A program made the position numbers and the translations under genes. A stretch of DNA of 64,000 nt from Vitellaria paradoxa (lineage: Eukaryota > Streptophyta > Magnoliopsida > Ericales > Sapotaceae). Below, piece after piece: positions 12,195 through 22,840 of the stretch. Every line of letters starts with the position of its first letter. Position 1 is the first letter of the stretch. Under the pieces are notes generated by a model that did not search any database, was not told the origin of the DNA, and was given only the letters and a program-made list of their open reading frames with translations. Location: NCBI GenBank assembly GCA_019916065.1, contig CM034234.1, forward strand, positions 12,010,520 through 12,074,519. Direction: 5' to 3'.

Positions 12195-13200
12195 CGTATG
12201 TCTGTACGTGTGTGTATGTATATATATATATATATAAAGGTGTTTGGTGATTTCACAATATGACCGTGACTAGTCATACTCAAATTCAAGAAACCTGTGG
12301 CCAGATTGGTAGCTTTAAAGTGGGAAAAAAATATATTTATTTTTATTGGAAGACTTTTTAAAATTAAATTGAAGCTTATGGCTGTCAGATTACAATACAA
12401 TTCTTATTTTATTTCAGTAAGTTTAATGTCATCACCAACCAGGGTCATGAATGTACGGTTTATATAAAATTCTTTTTTTAAGTCATTTTTTTTATCAAAC
12501 AAATGATATTTGTACTTGAATATATATATATATATATATTTTGCATTTCATCCTATGAGTGAATATATGTATATTTATTATTTATTTTTTCTGATGAAAG
12601 TGTTAGTAGTAGATTTTTTCGAAGTGCCAGTATATCTGTTCCTTTAATATAATTAGACTTTACATTTAATTTTATTTTTAATTCACTCCTACTTTTAAAA
12701 TTATTCAAATTTTATCTCGTTTATTTTTAAAGTTTCTCAAAAATTGATGTGTTTATTTTCTGCGACGGCACCTAATGTTTTTCATCAAATTTTTTAACAA
12801 GGACTGACATAATGCACTAAAAGGGACAACTTAAAAATACTTAATCAAAATGAAATTATTTAAAATACAAAAGTTAAAGTAAAACTAAAATTAAAATTTA
12901 TTATTATCGGTACAAAATGAAATTTATTATTATTTTTTTTATTTCGTTTTCTTTCTAATATTTCAAAAGTCTCTTAACTTCATTTTGAGCACTATCAATG
13001 GACATTAAAAAATATGTAATTTGAATTTGGGTTCTCTTAATTAAACCAAACAGGGTGAAATGGAAATGAGGACAAACGGAGAGCTGTCAGACGTGGATGA
13101 AGTATTATTCATGGAGGGTAGAATGGATTTGCAGAGCACGGATTATCCGGGAACAGGAGCAAACAACCACCATGACCCGAAAACCCCCGGAAGAGTTTGA
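11881..13200 (+). CDS. PSY-like sulfated peptide precursor, copy 1
   Basis: Predicted secreted peptide-hormone precursor of 93 residues from three exons: 11881-11965, 12097-12146 and 13054-13200, all with GT-AG borders and joining in frame. Residues 1 to about 24 are a signal peptide (MGHK, then a Leu/Phe-rich core ending SAAIPAS). The middle is acidic. The C-terminus (75-93) is DYPGTGANNHHDPKTPGRV. This fits the PSY family pattern DY....AN..HDP..P; the Asp-Tyr is the tyrosine-sulfation site in PSY1, and the bacterial mimic RaxX shares the pattern (family knowledge). PSY peptides act in the apoplast on leucine-rich-repeat receptor kinases and promote growth over stress responses. The start is the only ATG that gives a signal peptide, and it is conserved in copy 2. 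Exon structure is inferred from splice sites and paralogue conservation; I have seen no transcript. Intron 2 (907 bases) holds CT/TA microsatellites. Confidence 0.85.
12147..12236. repeat. CT/TA microsatellite in intron 2 of PSY-like gene 1
   Basis: A (CT)n run is followed by (TA)n and TG-rich text directly after the exon 2 splice donor. The same position in copy 2 (20637-20710) carries the same composite, so the microsatellite predates the gene duplication. Confidence 0.75.
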
Positions 13201-13399
13201 CTTGAAGAGTATAATTCCTATGTTAGGCTATATATATATATATGTATATATAATTTGTATATCCGTAGATTATCAACAAGTTCTTTATTTTGGAAATAAA
13301 AATGAATAAATAATGATGGTGAGAATCTTGGCGGTGTGTTTCTTGTCTTGTTAGGATGTGTATCTTATAGAAGTTGTTTTCTTTACCCTGCCCTCGCAG

Positions 13400-14030
13400 C
13401 AGGACCTAACATGATCAGGAAATCTAATTAAACAACTTTCAACTTTCAATTTGTGCAAGAAATGTTCGTTCCATATGATAACTCTTCATTTTTATTATTA
13501 TTATTTTTTTTTTGTATATATACTTGTGCCTGTTGGGTTGCGAAATTTTTAAGAATTTTTCATAATTTTTAATAAAATAATAAAAAGTTATTATAAATTT
13601 CTAGAAATAAGTAATTTTTTTTTATAGAATTAAAATTTGTCAAACCGCACACTTTATATATTTTATGATTGAACGTTCCTTGAAGTGTAAATTTTTGGCC
13701 ATCCACTATTTGTGGATTGATTTATCACGAAATTAAAGAATGGACTATATATATAAATCCATTCTGTGGAAATGCAGTGAGGCAATCGACCAAATACCCA
13801 GCTTATGACCCGGAAGGAAAAGTTACGCTTCTCCGGCTGCTGCTGAACCTTTTAGTTAGATCTCTATATGAAAAGGGAAAGAAATAGGAAATGATGGATC
13901 GAATCCTGTCATTCCAAACACCACTTATATATATTTGTCTATTATATGGGTAAGTGAACCAAAAACAACAGGGTCCTTAAAGTTTGGATTGAGAACCAAA
14001 AAATTATAATTATTATTATTTTTTGATAAA
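13400..14030. other. Downstream of PSY-like gene 1, no further gene seen
   Basis: AT-rich sequence. Presumed 3' untranslated and intergenic DNA; nothing else recognised. Confidence 0.5.
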
Positions 14031-14402
14031 ATATAAAAATCTCTTTTACAGTTTATATCACGTCTTAATTCACGCTCTCTTGTTCTAATCTTGACAATTT
14101 AAAATTTGTAATTTCGGTTAAGGTGTAATTGAATCTTCTGTCCAGTACCGTTTGTACCCGTCAGTTTATACCGCATCTTAATTTACTCTCTCTTGTTCTA
14201 ATATTGACAGTTTAAAATTTGTAATTTCAGTTAAGATGTAATTGAGTTTTCTGTCTAGTACCATTTGTACTCGTCAATTAAAATAAAAGTAAATTTGTCA
14301 ATTTGCATTCATCTTCTCCAACATGCTAAATACACGTTTAGAATGATTTGATCCATGTAAGGTTTTTTAGTGGTAAATCTATACAAAATCTTAAATTAAA
14401 TA

Positions 14403-15238
14403 TGACAAATTTGAATGTTTTCTAAATTGAAGAAAGATGAAGATTTGCATGAAGATTTTTCAAATTGGTAACACAATATTGCAATCCAAGTCCAATTAGG
14501 AGTGAAGAAGAATACTGCACAGATTAGGAAACACACGCGCAAAAATCCAGTGTACCTCTCAGGCAACACGCAGGGAGTGCGTAACTGCGCCACATGACGC
14601 TGGGAGCCCGCAGGATGTACGCATGTTCGACCTTTTGGCAGTAGACCCCTCAGCAGTAGACCCCTCAGCAGTAGACCCCGCAGGAAAACTGATGGTTCGA
14701 GTTATAGAAGATTTTATTTCCGTTTAGGAAATCTACTTGTATATTTGAGTTCTAATTAGAATAAAATTTTGCTTATTTATTTGAGTCATAATTAGAATAG
14801 GATTTTGCTTGGAATAGGATGTGTAAGTCTATATATATGCACCCAAGCTTAATGTACAAGATGAAACTAGGGGGGCATATTATAGAGTCTTGTGAGAGAG
14901 AATTTTTCCTTGTAAACTTATAGCTCTTTCTCTTATTTTTATTATTCTTGGTTAAGTCTATTCACTTTCTAAGAAGTTAAAAAATTTGTTTTCACTTGGT
15001 CTAGGTGTGTTGAGGATTTGAGCAAGTGCTTGAAAGAAGTCGTGCGATGAGTCGTAGAGATTTCGAGTGGGTACTTGTAACCTAATTATATAATGGAAGT
15101 TTGGGTGATCTCCGAAATCGGATCCGGAGTTTTGCCTTTACTTGTTGGTAAATGATTTCTTCGTTATCGATCTTGTGTTCGTTATTTTTGTGATTGGTTG
15201 ATTGATTTAAGTGACTCGAAAATTTTCAATCCAAAACA
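14403..15238 (+). mobile_element. Putative solo LTR of a retrotransposon
   Basis: It begins TGACAAATTTG and ends CCAAAACA (TG...CA). It contains a TATA-like tctatatatatgc (14828-14839) and a downstream promoter/leader-like stretch. No primer-binding site, coding remnant or second LTR was found next to it. It is less AT-rich than its surroundings. The ends are inferred and there is no clear target duplication. Confidence 0.4.
14632..14684 (+). repeat. Tandem repeat, 15-bp unit x3
   Basis: The unit gcagtagacccctca occurs three times in a row; the third ends gcagtagaccccgca. It lies inside the LTR-like segment, upstream of its TATA-like box, a place where LTRs often carry reiterated enhancer-like repeats. 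Confidence 0.75.
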
Positions 15239-15940
15239 TTGCGTGTCCCTTCTTGGTCTTCTAAAACATCCAACCGACCAAATTCCCACCTTCAATATCT
15301 CTGAATTCAGGCCTAGTTAGTTCTTTCCCACTCACCAATTCAAGCGAAATTATACAAAGATTATAGACATCTCCCGTGGTGACGGACCTCTAGCTCTACG
15401 TACTCCTGTCGAATGTACCCAAATGTACCAACAACATCAGTGTGAAATCAGAGAACTGTTAGGGACAAGTTTGCTCGTGTGATCCAGATAGCAGTTATAT
15501 CTTGAACTTAGAAAAGTTATATGAAATTCTGTATTCCTGAAGTGAGAACTCAAGACCAATGACCTGGAGACTACCTTTTACTGAGGTGGGAGAGAGAATT
15601 AAGTCTGAGGGTCGATTTTAAACCTGAAGCGATTGTTACTCTTAAATTGTAATTTTTATTTGTCTAGTTTCTTAAGTAATTTTGTATTTTTCAACTTCTA
15701 CTTCTTTTTTATTTTTTTTTTCCCTTTGAAATCTTGCAGTTAGTTTAAGTTTTAGCTATACATCAGAGGGAGGCAATCAACAAAAGTGGGAAGTATACAA
15801 ATGATAAGAGTCCCTTCTCTTCTGGGACTGCATTTTTCTTTCTTCCTCAACCCTAAAAAAATTTGTGCTTCGGTTCTTGTAGACTTATATATTCTTCCAT
15901 TATTCCATAAATTTCAATTTATATACTTGAATCTTGTTTT
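15239..15940. other. Interior of inverted-repeat element, unidentified
   Basis: About 700 bases of moderately AT-rich DNA between the LTR-like segment and the right arm of the inverted repeat. The short reading frame at 15786-15977 is hydrophobic low-complexity text and is not called. Nothing else recognised. Confidence 0.45.
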
Positions 15941-16612
15941 TTTGTTAAGTAATGTATTTAGCTGGGTGTTGGAGTAGATAAATGTAAATTGATAAAATTA
16001 TCTATATTTTAATGACTTGGTACAACAGTACTTGATAGAAAGACCCAATTACACCTTAATTAATTGTACCTTAATCGAAATTATAGAGTTTGGACTGTCA
16101 AAATTAGAATTAGAAGAACTAAAATGAGATGTGATGTAAATTGTCGGAGAGATTTCCGCACTACTTTAAATAATTAGAAAATATAAATTTTTCCTTCATG
16201 CATCATATTCTTTTTTTTTTTTGCGTAAATGTTTATATAATTAAATTCCCTCCTTAATTTAAAATCAAAATAACTTCTTTAAACAATCGTGAAATTGTTT
16301 ATTGGACTACTTAGGGTGTTGTTTGAAGTTGTATAAAATAAATAAACAAATAAATTTTTATACGCTGCATGAATTATAAAATTATAATTTTCATCAATTT
16401 ATAATTTTTTTTTTCACTTTCAACATCCTCCAGAAGTCCATGCGGTCGAATTAGTCGAATATATGTATGATACTAGCTAGCAAATATGATTAAACTAATG
16501 GCCAAATTGACTTCCAATTATTTTAACACCAGAAAAAATAAATTGACACCCCTTCCTTTACGTGATGTAAATTTTACTTTTTTTGAATATTTTAAACAAT
16601 TTAAAACAAAAA

Positions 16613-17547
16613 GGTTAATTATACAGACACCGTTTCAATTATACCTATTTTTCAGTTTACCTTTTAATTTATTAATTCTAATACTTTGACCCCCTTACCT
16701 ATTTAAAAGGGATTCTGTTTGGAACCCATTAAAAAATCCGTTAACTTTTCATTTATTATTATTTATTAATTATCTTTTCTAATGTAATTATTGCCTACAT
16801 ATATTCAAAATTTAAATTTATGACTAGGTCTTTTGATGGGTTACTCAGATAAACCATTCGATTTTTGTTATAAATTAAATAAATCAAATTTTTTTTATCC
16901 TACAAAAAAATTGAATCAAGAACAAAAATAAATTATATATATATAATTTTTATTTTTGGTATAAAGAAACAAGGTAAGCAAAACCGAATGAAAAAAAAAA
17001 ATCAAATTAAACCCAATAATTTTGGGTTTTCAATCTTACAATATTTTCATTTGATTTAGTTCTTTTTAATTTAAATTTAGCTTAAATTTTAAACCAAATT
17101 TTGAGAATATATTTTCTATTATTTATTATCAAAATTAAATATATAAAATAAATATAGAAAAAAGAAAAAAATATTTATTATTAAGATCCAAGAATTGATT
17201 TATTTGGATTCTTTATTAAAAAAATAAAGTTTGGGATTTTTTTTATGGGATAAGAAAAATTTTGATTTATTTAATTTATAGCAAAATATCAAATAATTTA
17301 TTCAACTTAACCCATTCAAACCTCTAGCGATAAGTTTCAAATTTAAACATGAGTATTAATCACACTACAAACAAATTGAGATAATTAAAGAATAATAAAT
17401 AAATAAATAATTAACAAAATTTTTAACGATTTTCAAAGGGAATCCTTTTATTTTTAATAGGTGATGGGGTTAAAGCGATAGGGTTAATAGATGAATGGGT
17501 AAATTAAAATTTAAGTATAGTTAAAGAGGTGTCAGTGTAATTAACTC
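16613..17547. mobile_element. TIR element with long inverted repeats (MULE-like)
   Basis: The left end GGTTAATTATACAGACACC matches the reverse complement of the right end, GAGTTAATTACACTGACACC. Similarity between the arms continues inward for more than 200 bases (for example 'ttataaattaaataaatcaaa' and 'gggtta'). The paralogous segment near 8745-8785 lacks the element. The flanks are A-rich, so the target duplication is unclear. No transposase frame was seen. Confidence 0.7.
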
Positions 17548-18713
17548 GAAAAAAAAAAAAAAAACTAGCTAGAAAGTTAGTTGAACCTGTTTCACTGCCG
17601 GTTTAATTGCTAATTTTATGTTTAATATTAACTTAATTGGCCAAAAATGACGGATGATTGCCGCCAACTAAAAATATTAATGAAATTTTAATTTTAGTAA
17701 TATTTTTTATTTTCTAAATTATCCTTCAACCTTCCCTTAAATTTAAATTTTGAATTAAAATAACTTCTAAATGTTACTTTTAAAGTAAGTTATTTTACAA
17801 ATTTAAAAATTTTAACCACCGCATTATTTTACTTTTATACTCTTAATTAAATTACAAAAATAGAATAATTTTTACACATTATGTGCACATATTTCTAATA
17901 TATATAAAATAGAATATTGCCTAAATAGGATATCTTATATATATATATATCCTACCTTATGTTACCTAACTATGATATTATGTAAATAATTATATATTAC
18001 GTTACATATACATGTAAAGTATCCTATTTTGTATTACTTAAATAGGACATTATTTAAATGATTACAGATTAAGTTACATATATATTCAGGATATAAAAGA
18101 TAATATTTTAAAAATATAAAATAAGATATTACCTAAATTTTCACTATTTATATGTTATATATGATGTAACGTAATATGATATTATATATGTAGCTATTTT
18201 AAAATTTTTAGATATACATAAAATAGTTTGTTCCGTGATTAATAAAAATAAAAAATACAAAATTTTAACATTTACTATCACTGAGGCAATTGTTATTGTA
18301 AATGTAAAATGTTAATTAAAATGCTCATATTCCATTATTAGTTCTGGAATTTTTCCACTATTGATTTTTCAAAAAATTTTCAAACATATTATTATCTTTA
18401 GATTATAAGATTAACTGATAAGTATAATTAAATTTACATAATTATAATATTTAGAATCCAAATATTAAGTGATAAGTATGCGATTATAAGAAATTTAATC
18501 AACCTACCATTCAAGATAAGTATAATTCCACGGAGATTATTATAATTTTAATTATAAAGTAGTATTTAATAAATTATTAATTAATACAGTTAAATATTTT
18601 GAAAGATTGTTTTTTTTTGGTAATTAATTTTGAAAGATTGTTGTTGTAGCTGTAATATGATGTAATATAACATGTGTATATTTTTATTTTTTTATGGTTT
18701 ATATTATATGAAG

Positions 18714-19318
18714 GGGTAAATTTCACTAATCTCTCCTGAGGTTTTTGACACCAACAGGAACCTTCCCCGAGGTTTCTAAAATAACACTGCCTTCCCTTCC
18801 TTTACCGGGTAAATTTCATTAACCTCCCTTGAGGTTTCTGACACCAACAGAAACCTCCCCTGAGGTTTCTAAAATGACAATGCCCTTTCTTCCTTTACCG
18901 GGTAACTTTCACTAACCTCCCCTGAGATTTCTGAATGTGTAAATTTTTTATACAATCATATTCTTTGTATTGAAAGTTTTCAAACGAGTATTATTGTCGC
19001 TATTTTTTGTGAATTTTTTTGAATCCGTGGGAACGGATTTAAAAAATCGTTCTCATAGTTTGCTACTTTTTAGAAAAAAAAAGATGCCAAAATCAACCAA
19101 AAACTATATTTTATCTCAATTTATCCCACAGTATGCTACTTTTCAGAAAAAAAGGACCCCAAAATCAACCCTAAACTACATTTTATCTTAATTTATCTTA
19201 TTTTTTCTTACTCCCAATGAAAAAAATAGATCAGGGGAGGTTAGTAAAATTTACCTAGTAAAAAAAGGGAGGGCAGTGTCATTTTAGAAACCTCCGGAAA
19301 GATTAGTAAAATTTACCC
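18714..19318. mobile_element. MULE-like element with 9-bp TSD and reiterated TIR
   Basis: The ends are GGGTAAATTTCACTAATC on the left and, as reverse complement, GGGTAAATTTTACTAATC on the right (17 of 18 match). The 9-base sequence tatatgaag flanks the element exactly (18705-18713 and 19319-19327). On the left, the terminal sequence is repeated in tandem with an exact 93-base period: 18714-18806, 18807-18899, and a partial unit from 18900. At 605 bases it is too small to encode a transposase. Confidence 0.8.
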
Positions 19319-19743
19319 TATATGAAGTTACAAGAAATTATCTGTGCCTCAATGCAAAAAATATAATTTCGTTTGCATCTAAATGTAAATTTGTAAAACA
19401 AGTTATATGAAAAAATAGAAAAGTAATCTGTAAAAATAAAAAATCAATAATCAAAAGAGATTAAATTTTTTCGTATAGCATTTAATAAAAAATATATAGA
19501 AAAATACAAAAAAGAATAAGGAATGTATTTTTCACATTTAAAAAAATTATATTTTTATATAAAGTCATCGAAAAGATAACCGAAGTGGAGCCTATTGGAC
19601 AAATTTAACAATTAAAAATATCTTAAATTTAGGGTGTATGTGTTACTATATATCTCTCACCTGACTTTCTAACTTTTGAGTTGGAAAGTTGGGTTGTAAG
19701 TTTTTCTTTGTTCAAAAAAAATCATAAATTTAAATTCTTAAAC

Positions 19744-19945
19744 TTTTTTTTTTTGTGACCCAGAACCTTCGTAGTCGATGAGTAAACCAAAGGATTGCGT
19801 AATACCCCACAAACCACGTGAATCAGTTAATTCCAAGACTCAAACCTTATATGGGTACCTTCAAGGCTTGTTGGGACTTAGAGTCAAATTCTTGACTTCC
19901 CTTAAGAAAGCCAAGAGTTTTAGCCAATTACTTTAGTACAGTTGA
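19744..19945 (-). mobile_element. SINE-like retroposon with 14-bp TSD
   Basis: It is flanked by exact copies of ttaaattcttaaac (19730-19743 and 19946-19959). The T-run at its left edge is a poly(A) tail if read on the minus strand. A B-box-like GGTTTGAGTCTTGG occurs on the minus strand. It differs in sequence from the Au-like copies elsewhere in the window. Confidence 0.7.
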
Positions 19946-20226
19946 TTAAATTCTTAAACTTTTTTATTATATATAAATTAGTAATTTTTAAAGTTAAAAT
20001 AAAATTTTTTCAATTGAAATTATATTTTTAGCTTTTAAATTTTTATTAAAATTTATCTAGTGATTAAATTAAAATATTTTTATTTATTAGGTAAACTTTT
20101 TATGATAATTCAATTGTTAAAAAATAAAACTTTGATTCTTAAAATTAAATTTCAACCTCATCCCCTCACCTGTATAGCCCTTTCCTACCTTTCTTGTTTC
20201 CCACCACGCACCCAAACCCCAAGCCA

Positions 20227-20230
20227 CCCC

Positions 20231-20262
<32 letters not shown>
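20227..20262 (+). repeat. (CT)n microsatellite in the leader of PSY-like gene 2
   Basis: A pure CT run in the presumed 5' untranslated region, followed by a (TA)n run at 20326-20341 just before the start codon. The (TA)n part is conserved in copy 1. Confidence 0.75.
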
Positions 20263-20264
<2 letters not shown>

Positions 20265-20380
20265 CCTGTCGCCCGTATCATCTCTCTCCTCTCCTCCTCC
20301 TTCTCCAATCTGCCAATCTCAGAGCTATATATATATATATATACACTATATAACCTGCTTTTGATCACATCAGTCGAAAC

Positions 20381-20652
20381 ATGGGACACAAGGACTTCCT
20401 TCCGCTGTTTGTGCTGTTTCTGGGTTTCTCCTTTGTTCTTTACTCTGCTGCTATTCCTGCGTCCGGTAAGTAAAGATTCAATGGGTTCAACACAATCTGC
20501 TGTGTTCTTTGATTGTTTATTTAAAGAATTAGCAGGTTTATGCGCATAAGGCTCCAGTTGACATCGTTGTGTTGATTAATTAACAGGAAGCCTCAAGCCA
20601 TTTGATTTTCCATCAGCCCAGGATTCACCTGCTCAGGTCTCCTCTCTCTCTG

Positions 20653-20687
<35 letters not shown>

Positions 20688-21754
20688 GTATATATGTGTG
20701 TGTATATATACACAAACGTATTCGGTGATTTCACATCAGATCAAATCACACGAAGCTGTACATAACTGTGACTAGCCGTACGCAAATTCAAGAAACCTAT
20801 GGCCTGTTTGGTAGGTTTAAAAAATAAATAAAGGATTATTTATTTTTATTGGAAGAGGAAGACTTTTTAAAATTAAATTGAAGCTCATGGCTGTCAGATT
20901 CCAATACAATTCTTATTTTATTTCGGTTAAGTTTTTTGTCATCGCCAACCTGTGCCATGAATGGACGGTTTATATAGAAATCTTTTTGAGTTGTTATTAT
21001 TATTATTATTATTGTTAAGCATATTTAGTATTGGGTAAATGATATTGGTACTTAAAATAAAAAATTCTTGCATTTCATCATATGAGCATATATATATATA
21101 TATATATTTGTATATTTATTTTTTCATGATGAAACGTTAAAATATTTTTTTCAGAGTGCCAACAAATCAGCTTCCTTAGTGTAATTGTACTTCACTTCTA
21201 TTTTTTTTTTTCAATTGACTCTTTTTTTTAAATTTTTAAAATTATTCATCTTCTTTATTTTAAAAATTTCCCACTTCCTCTTTTTCATGTAACAAAAATT
21301 ACTGTGTCTACCATGTGCGATGGTACCTGATATTTTTTATTATCAAAAATTTTAATAATAATTGATATAATGAAATAATGAAATAAAGTGAGATAATTTA
21401 AAAGAATTAAATCAAAATAAAAAATGTAAAAAATACATAAGTCAAAGTGAAATAAATGGGTACTAGATATAATTTATTCATTTTTTTTATTTTGTTTTCT
21501 ACCTGATATTTCGAAATTCTTTATTTTCATCTTGAGCACTATCAATGGACATTAAAAAATTTGTTTGTCATCTGTAATTTTAATTTGGGCTCTCTTAAAA
21601 CAAGCAGGGTGAAATGGAGATGTGGACTAACGGAGAGCTGTCGGATGCGGATGAAGGACTGCTCGTGGAGGGTAGGATGAATTTGGAAATCACAGACTAT
21701 CCAGGAACAGGACCAAACCCCGTCCATGACCCAAAACCCCCCCGAAGAGCTTGA
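20381..21754 (+). CDS. PSY-like sulfated peptide precursor, copy 2
   Basis: Tandem paralogue of the gene at 11881-13200. Exons 20381-20465, 20587-20636 and 21608-21754 have the same lengths (85, 50 and 147 bases) and phases, giving 93 residues. The signal peptide is nearly identical (MGHKD instead of MGHKG). The C-terminus (75-93) reads DYPGTGPNPVHDPKPPRRA: the Asp-Tyr and HDP of the PSY motif are kept, the Ala before Asn has become Pro, NHHD has become PVHD, and the tail is more basic. PSY1 and RaxX carry 'ANPKHDP', so the NP is family-like. All splice sites are canonical and there is no stop or frameshift, so the copy appears functional and may have a changed receptor affinity (inference). 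The presumed leader keeps the motif ctcagagctatata shared with copy 1. Expression is unknown. Confidence 0.85.
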
Positions 21755-21930
21755 CTCGAGAAGACTAATTCATATGTTAGGTTATCTATATACTTTGTAT
21801 GTCTGCCGATTATCAACAAGTTCTTTGTTTTGGAAATAAAAATAAATAAACACTGATGGTGATAATCTTCGTATTGTGTTTCCTTTCCTGTTAGGATGTG
21901 CATCTTATAAAATTTGTTCTCTTTCAGTTC

Positions 21931-22840
21931 TTGTCACAACCATTTTGGTGTCTTTATTTGGTGGACCAATTGGTAGTTCGCTTATTAGAGCTTTTGTATG
22001 GTGGAATAACTTATTTGTACAAGGGAAGGGGTGTTTGAAAAGTAAAAAATTAGAAAAAAGCTAGAAAGATTGTAATGCGGTAATTATTTTTTGGTGCTTG
22101 AAAGGCCAAATCAAAATTTATTATCAGAACTCGTTAGAACGGGTTAGATGACCCTTTGAACAGTTTTTGTTTAGAAAAATTGTTAGGAAGTTAACAAAAG
22201 TTAGTAAAAATTGATAAAAGTTCATAAAATATAAAATTTTAAAACAAACGCACAGAAAATGAAAATAATCAAAATTTTGAAAAAGTTTATAAATTTTTAT
22301 AATTTTTGATTACTTTTGGGAAACTTTGACTGTTCACACGAACTCATAATCAACTTTGACGCTTAGGCAAAGGAATAGGGCATGAGGGAGGACACTAATG
22401 CTTGTATACAAGCTAGGGATCTGCTTGCGATTATGCTCAAGCGTCACAAATTTAATGAATGTGTTAAATAAGTTGTTCAGAATCAAGTCAATTTTAAACT
22501 AATGTATTGGTATTATGTCATATTTGTGTATTTTCTTAGTAATTTCAAGTTCTTGAGTCTGATTTCTACATTCAGCCATCAACAAACCATTAAATATGTA
22601 AGGGATCCTACAATTTGTAGAACAAACCCATAATAATTTAAAAAAAAAAAAAAAAATTCTCAACGTAAACAGACGGAATTGGGTTTTATCGTTTATGAAA
22701 TTGACAGGGCAAAGCTACAAATTTAGGCTCTAATTGGATTAGTGGAAACGGGTTTCATTAATCCAAAGTCTAGGGGGCCAGCAACAAATTTGGGTTGGGC
22801 ACCCGGCTGTTGTTGTTAGTTGGCCCATTCTTTTAACCAA
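21931..22840. other. Intergenic DNA between two duplicated blocks
   Basis: No gene is supported. A phrase 'cgttagaacgggtta' at about 22130 resembles text inside the putative element at 4312-4822 and at 19020. The rest is AT-rich. Confidence 0.5.

Larger units (their letters stand above)
8610..13390. repeat. Segmental tandem duplication, copy 1 (holds PSY-like gene 1)
   Basis: Matching text is found at 8610-8885 versus 16450-17665 (with a later insertion in the second copy), at 11800-13200 versus 20300-21754 (the peptide gene including introns), and at 13300-13390 versus 21840-21930. Order and orientation are the same. The stretch between 8890 and 11600 has diverged too much to align by eye. 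The limits are approximate. Confidence 0.7.
14035..16165. mobile_element. Long inverted-repeat element with nested LTR-like insert
   Basis: Text at about 14035-14340 recurs inverted at about 15945-16165: for example 'gttaaggtgtaattga', 'tgacaatttaaaatt' and 'gtcaatttgcattcatcttctccaacatgctaaataca' all have reverse-complement counterparts. The left arm contains a tandem duplication of about 111 bases (14051-14161 and 14162-14275). Arms of more than 200 bases around 1.6 kb of unrelated DNA suggest a foldback or Mutator-like element. No target duplication was identified, so the ends are approximate. Confidence 0.5.
16440..21930. repeat. Segmental tandem duplication, copy 2 (holds PSY-like gene 2)
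   Basis: Counterpart of 8610-13390. The homologous text from 'actagctagcaaatatgattaaact' through 'gccaaaaatgacggatgat' is interrupted by the 935-base element at 16613-17547. Further insertions at 18714-19318 and 19744-19945 account for part of the greater length of copy 2. Confidence 0.7.

Noticed and set aside
11881..21754. Assignment of the peptide genes to the CLE, CEP or RGF/GOLVEN families
   Set aside because: The C-termini lack the CLE, CEP and RGF core patterns; the spaced DY, AN and HDP residues fit PSY better.
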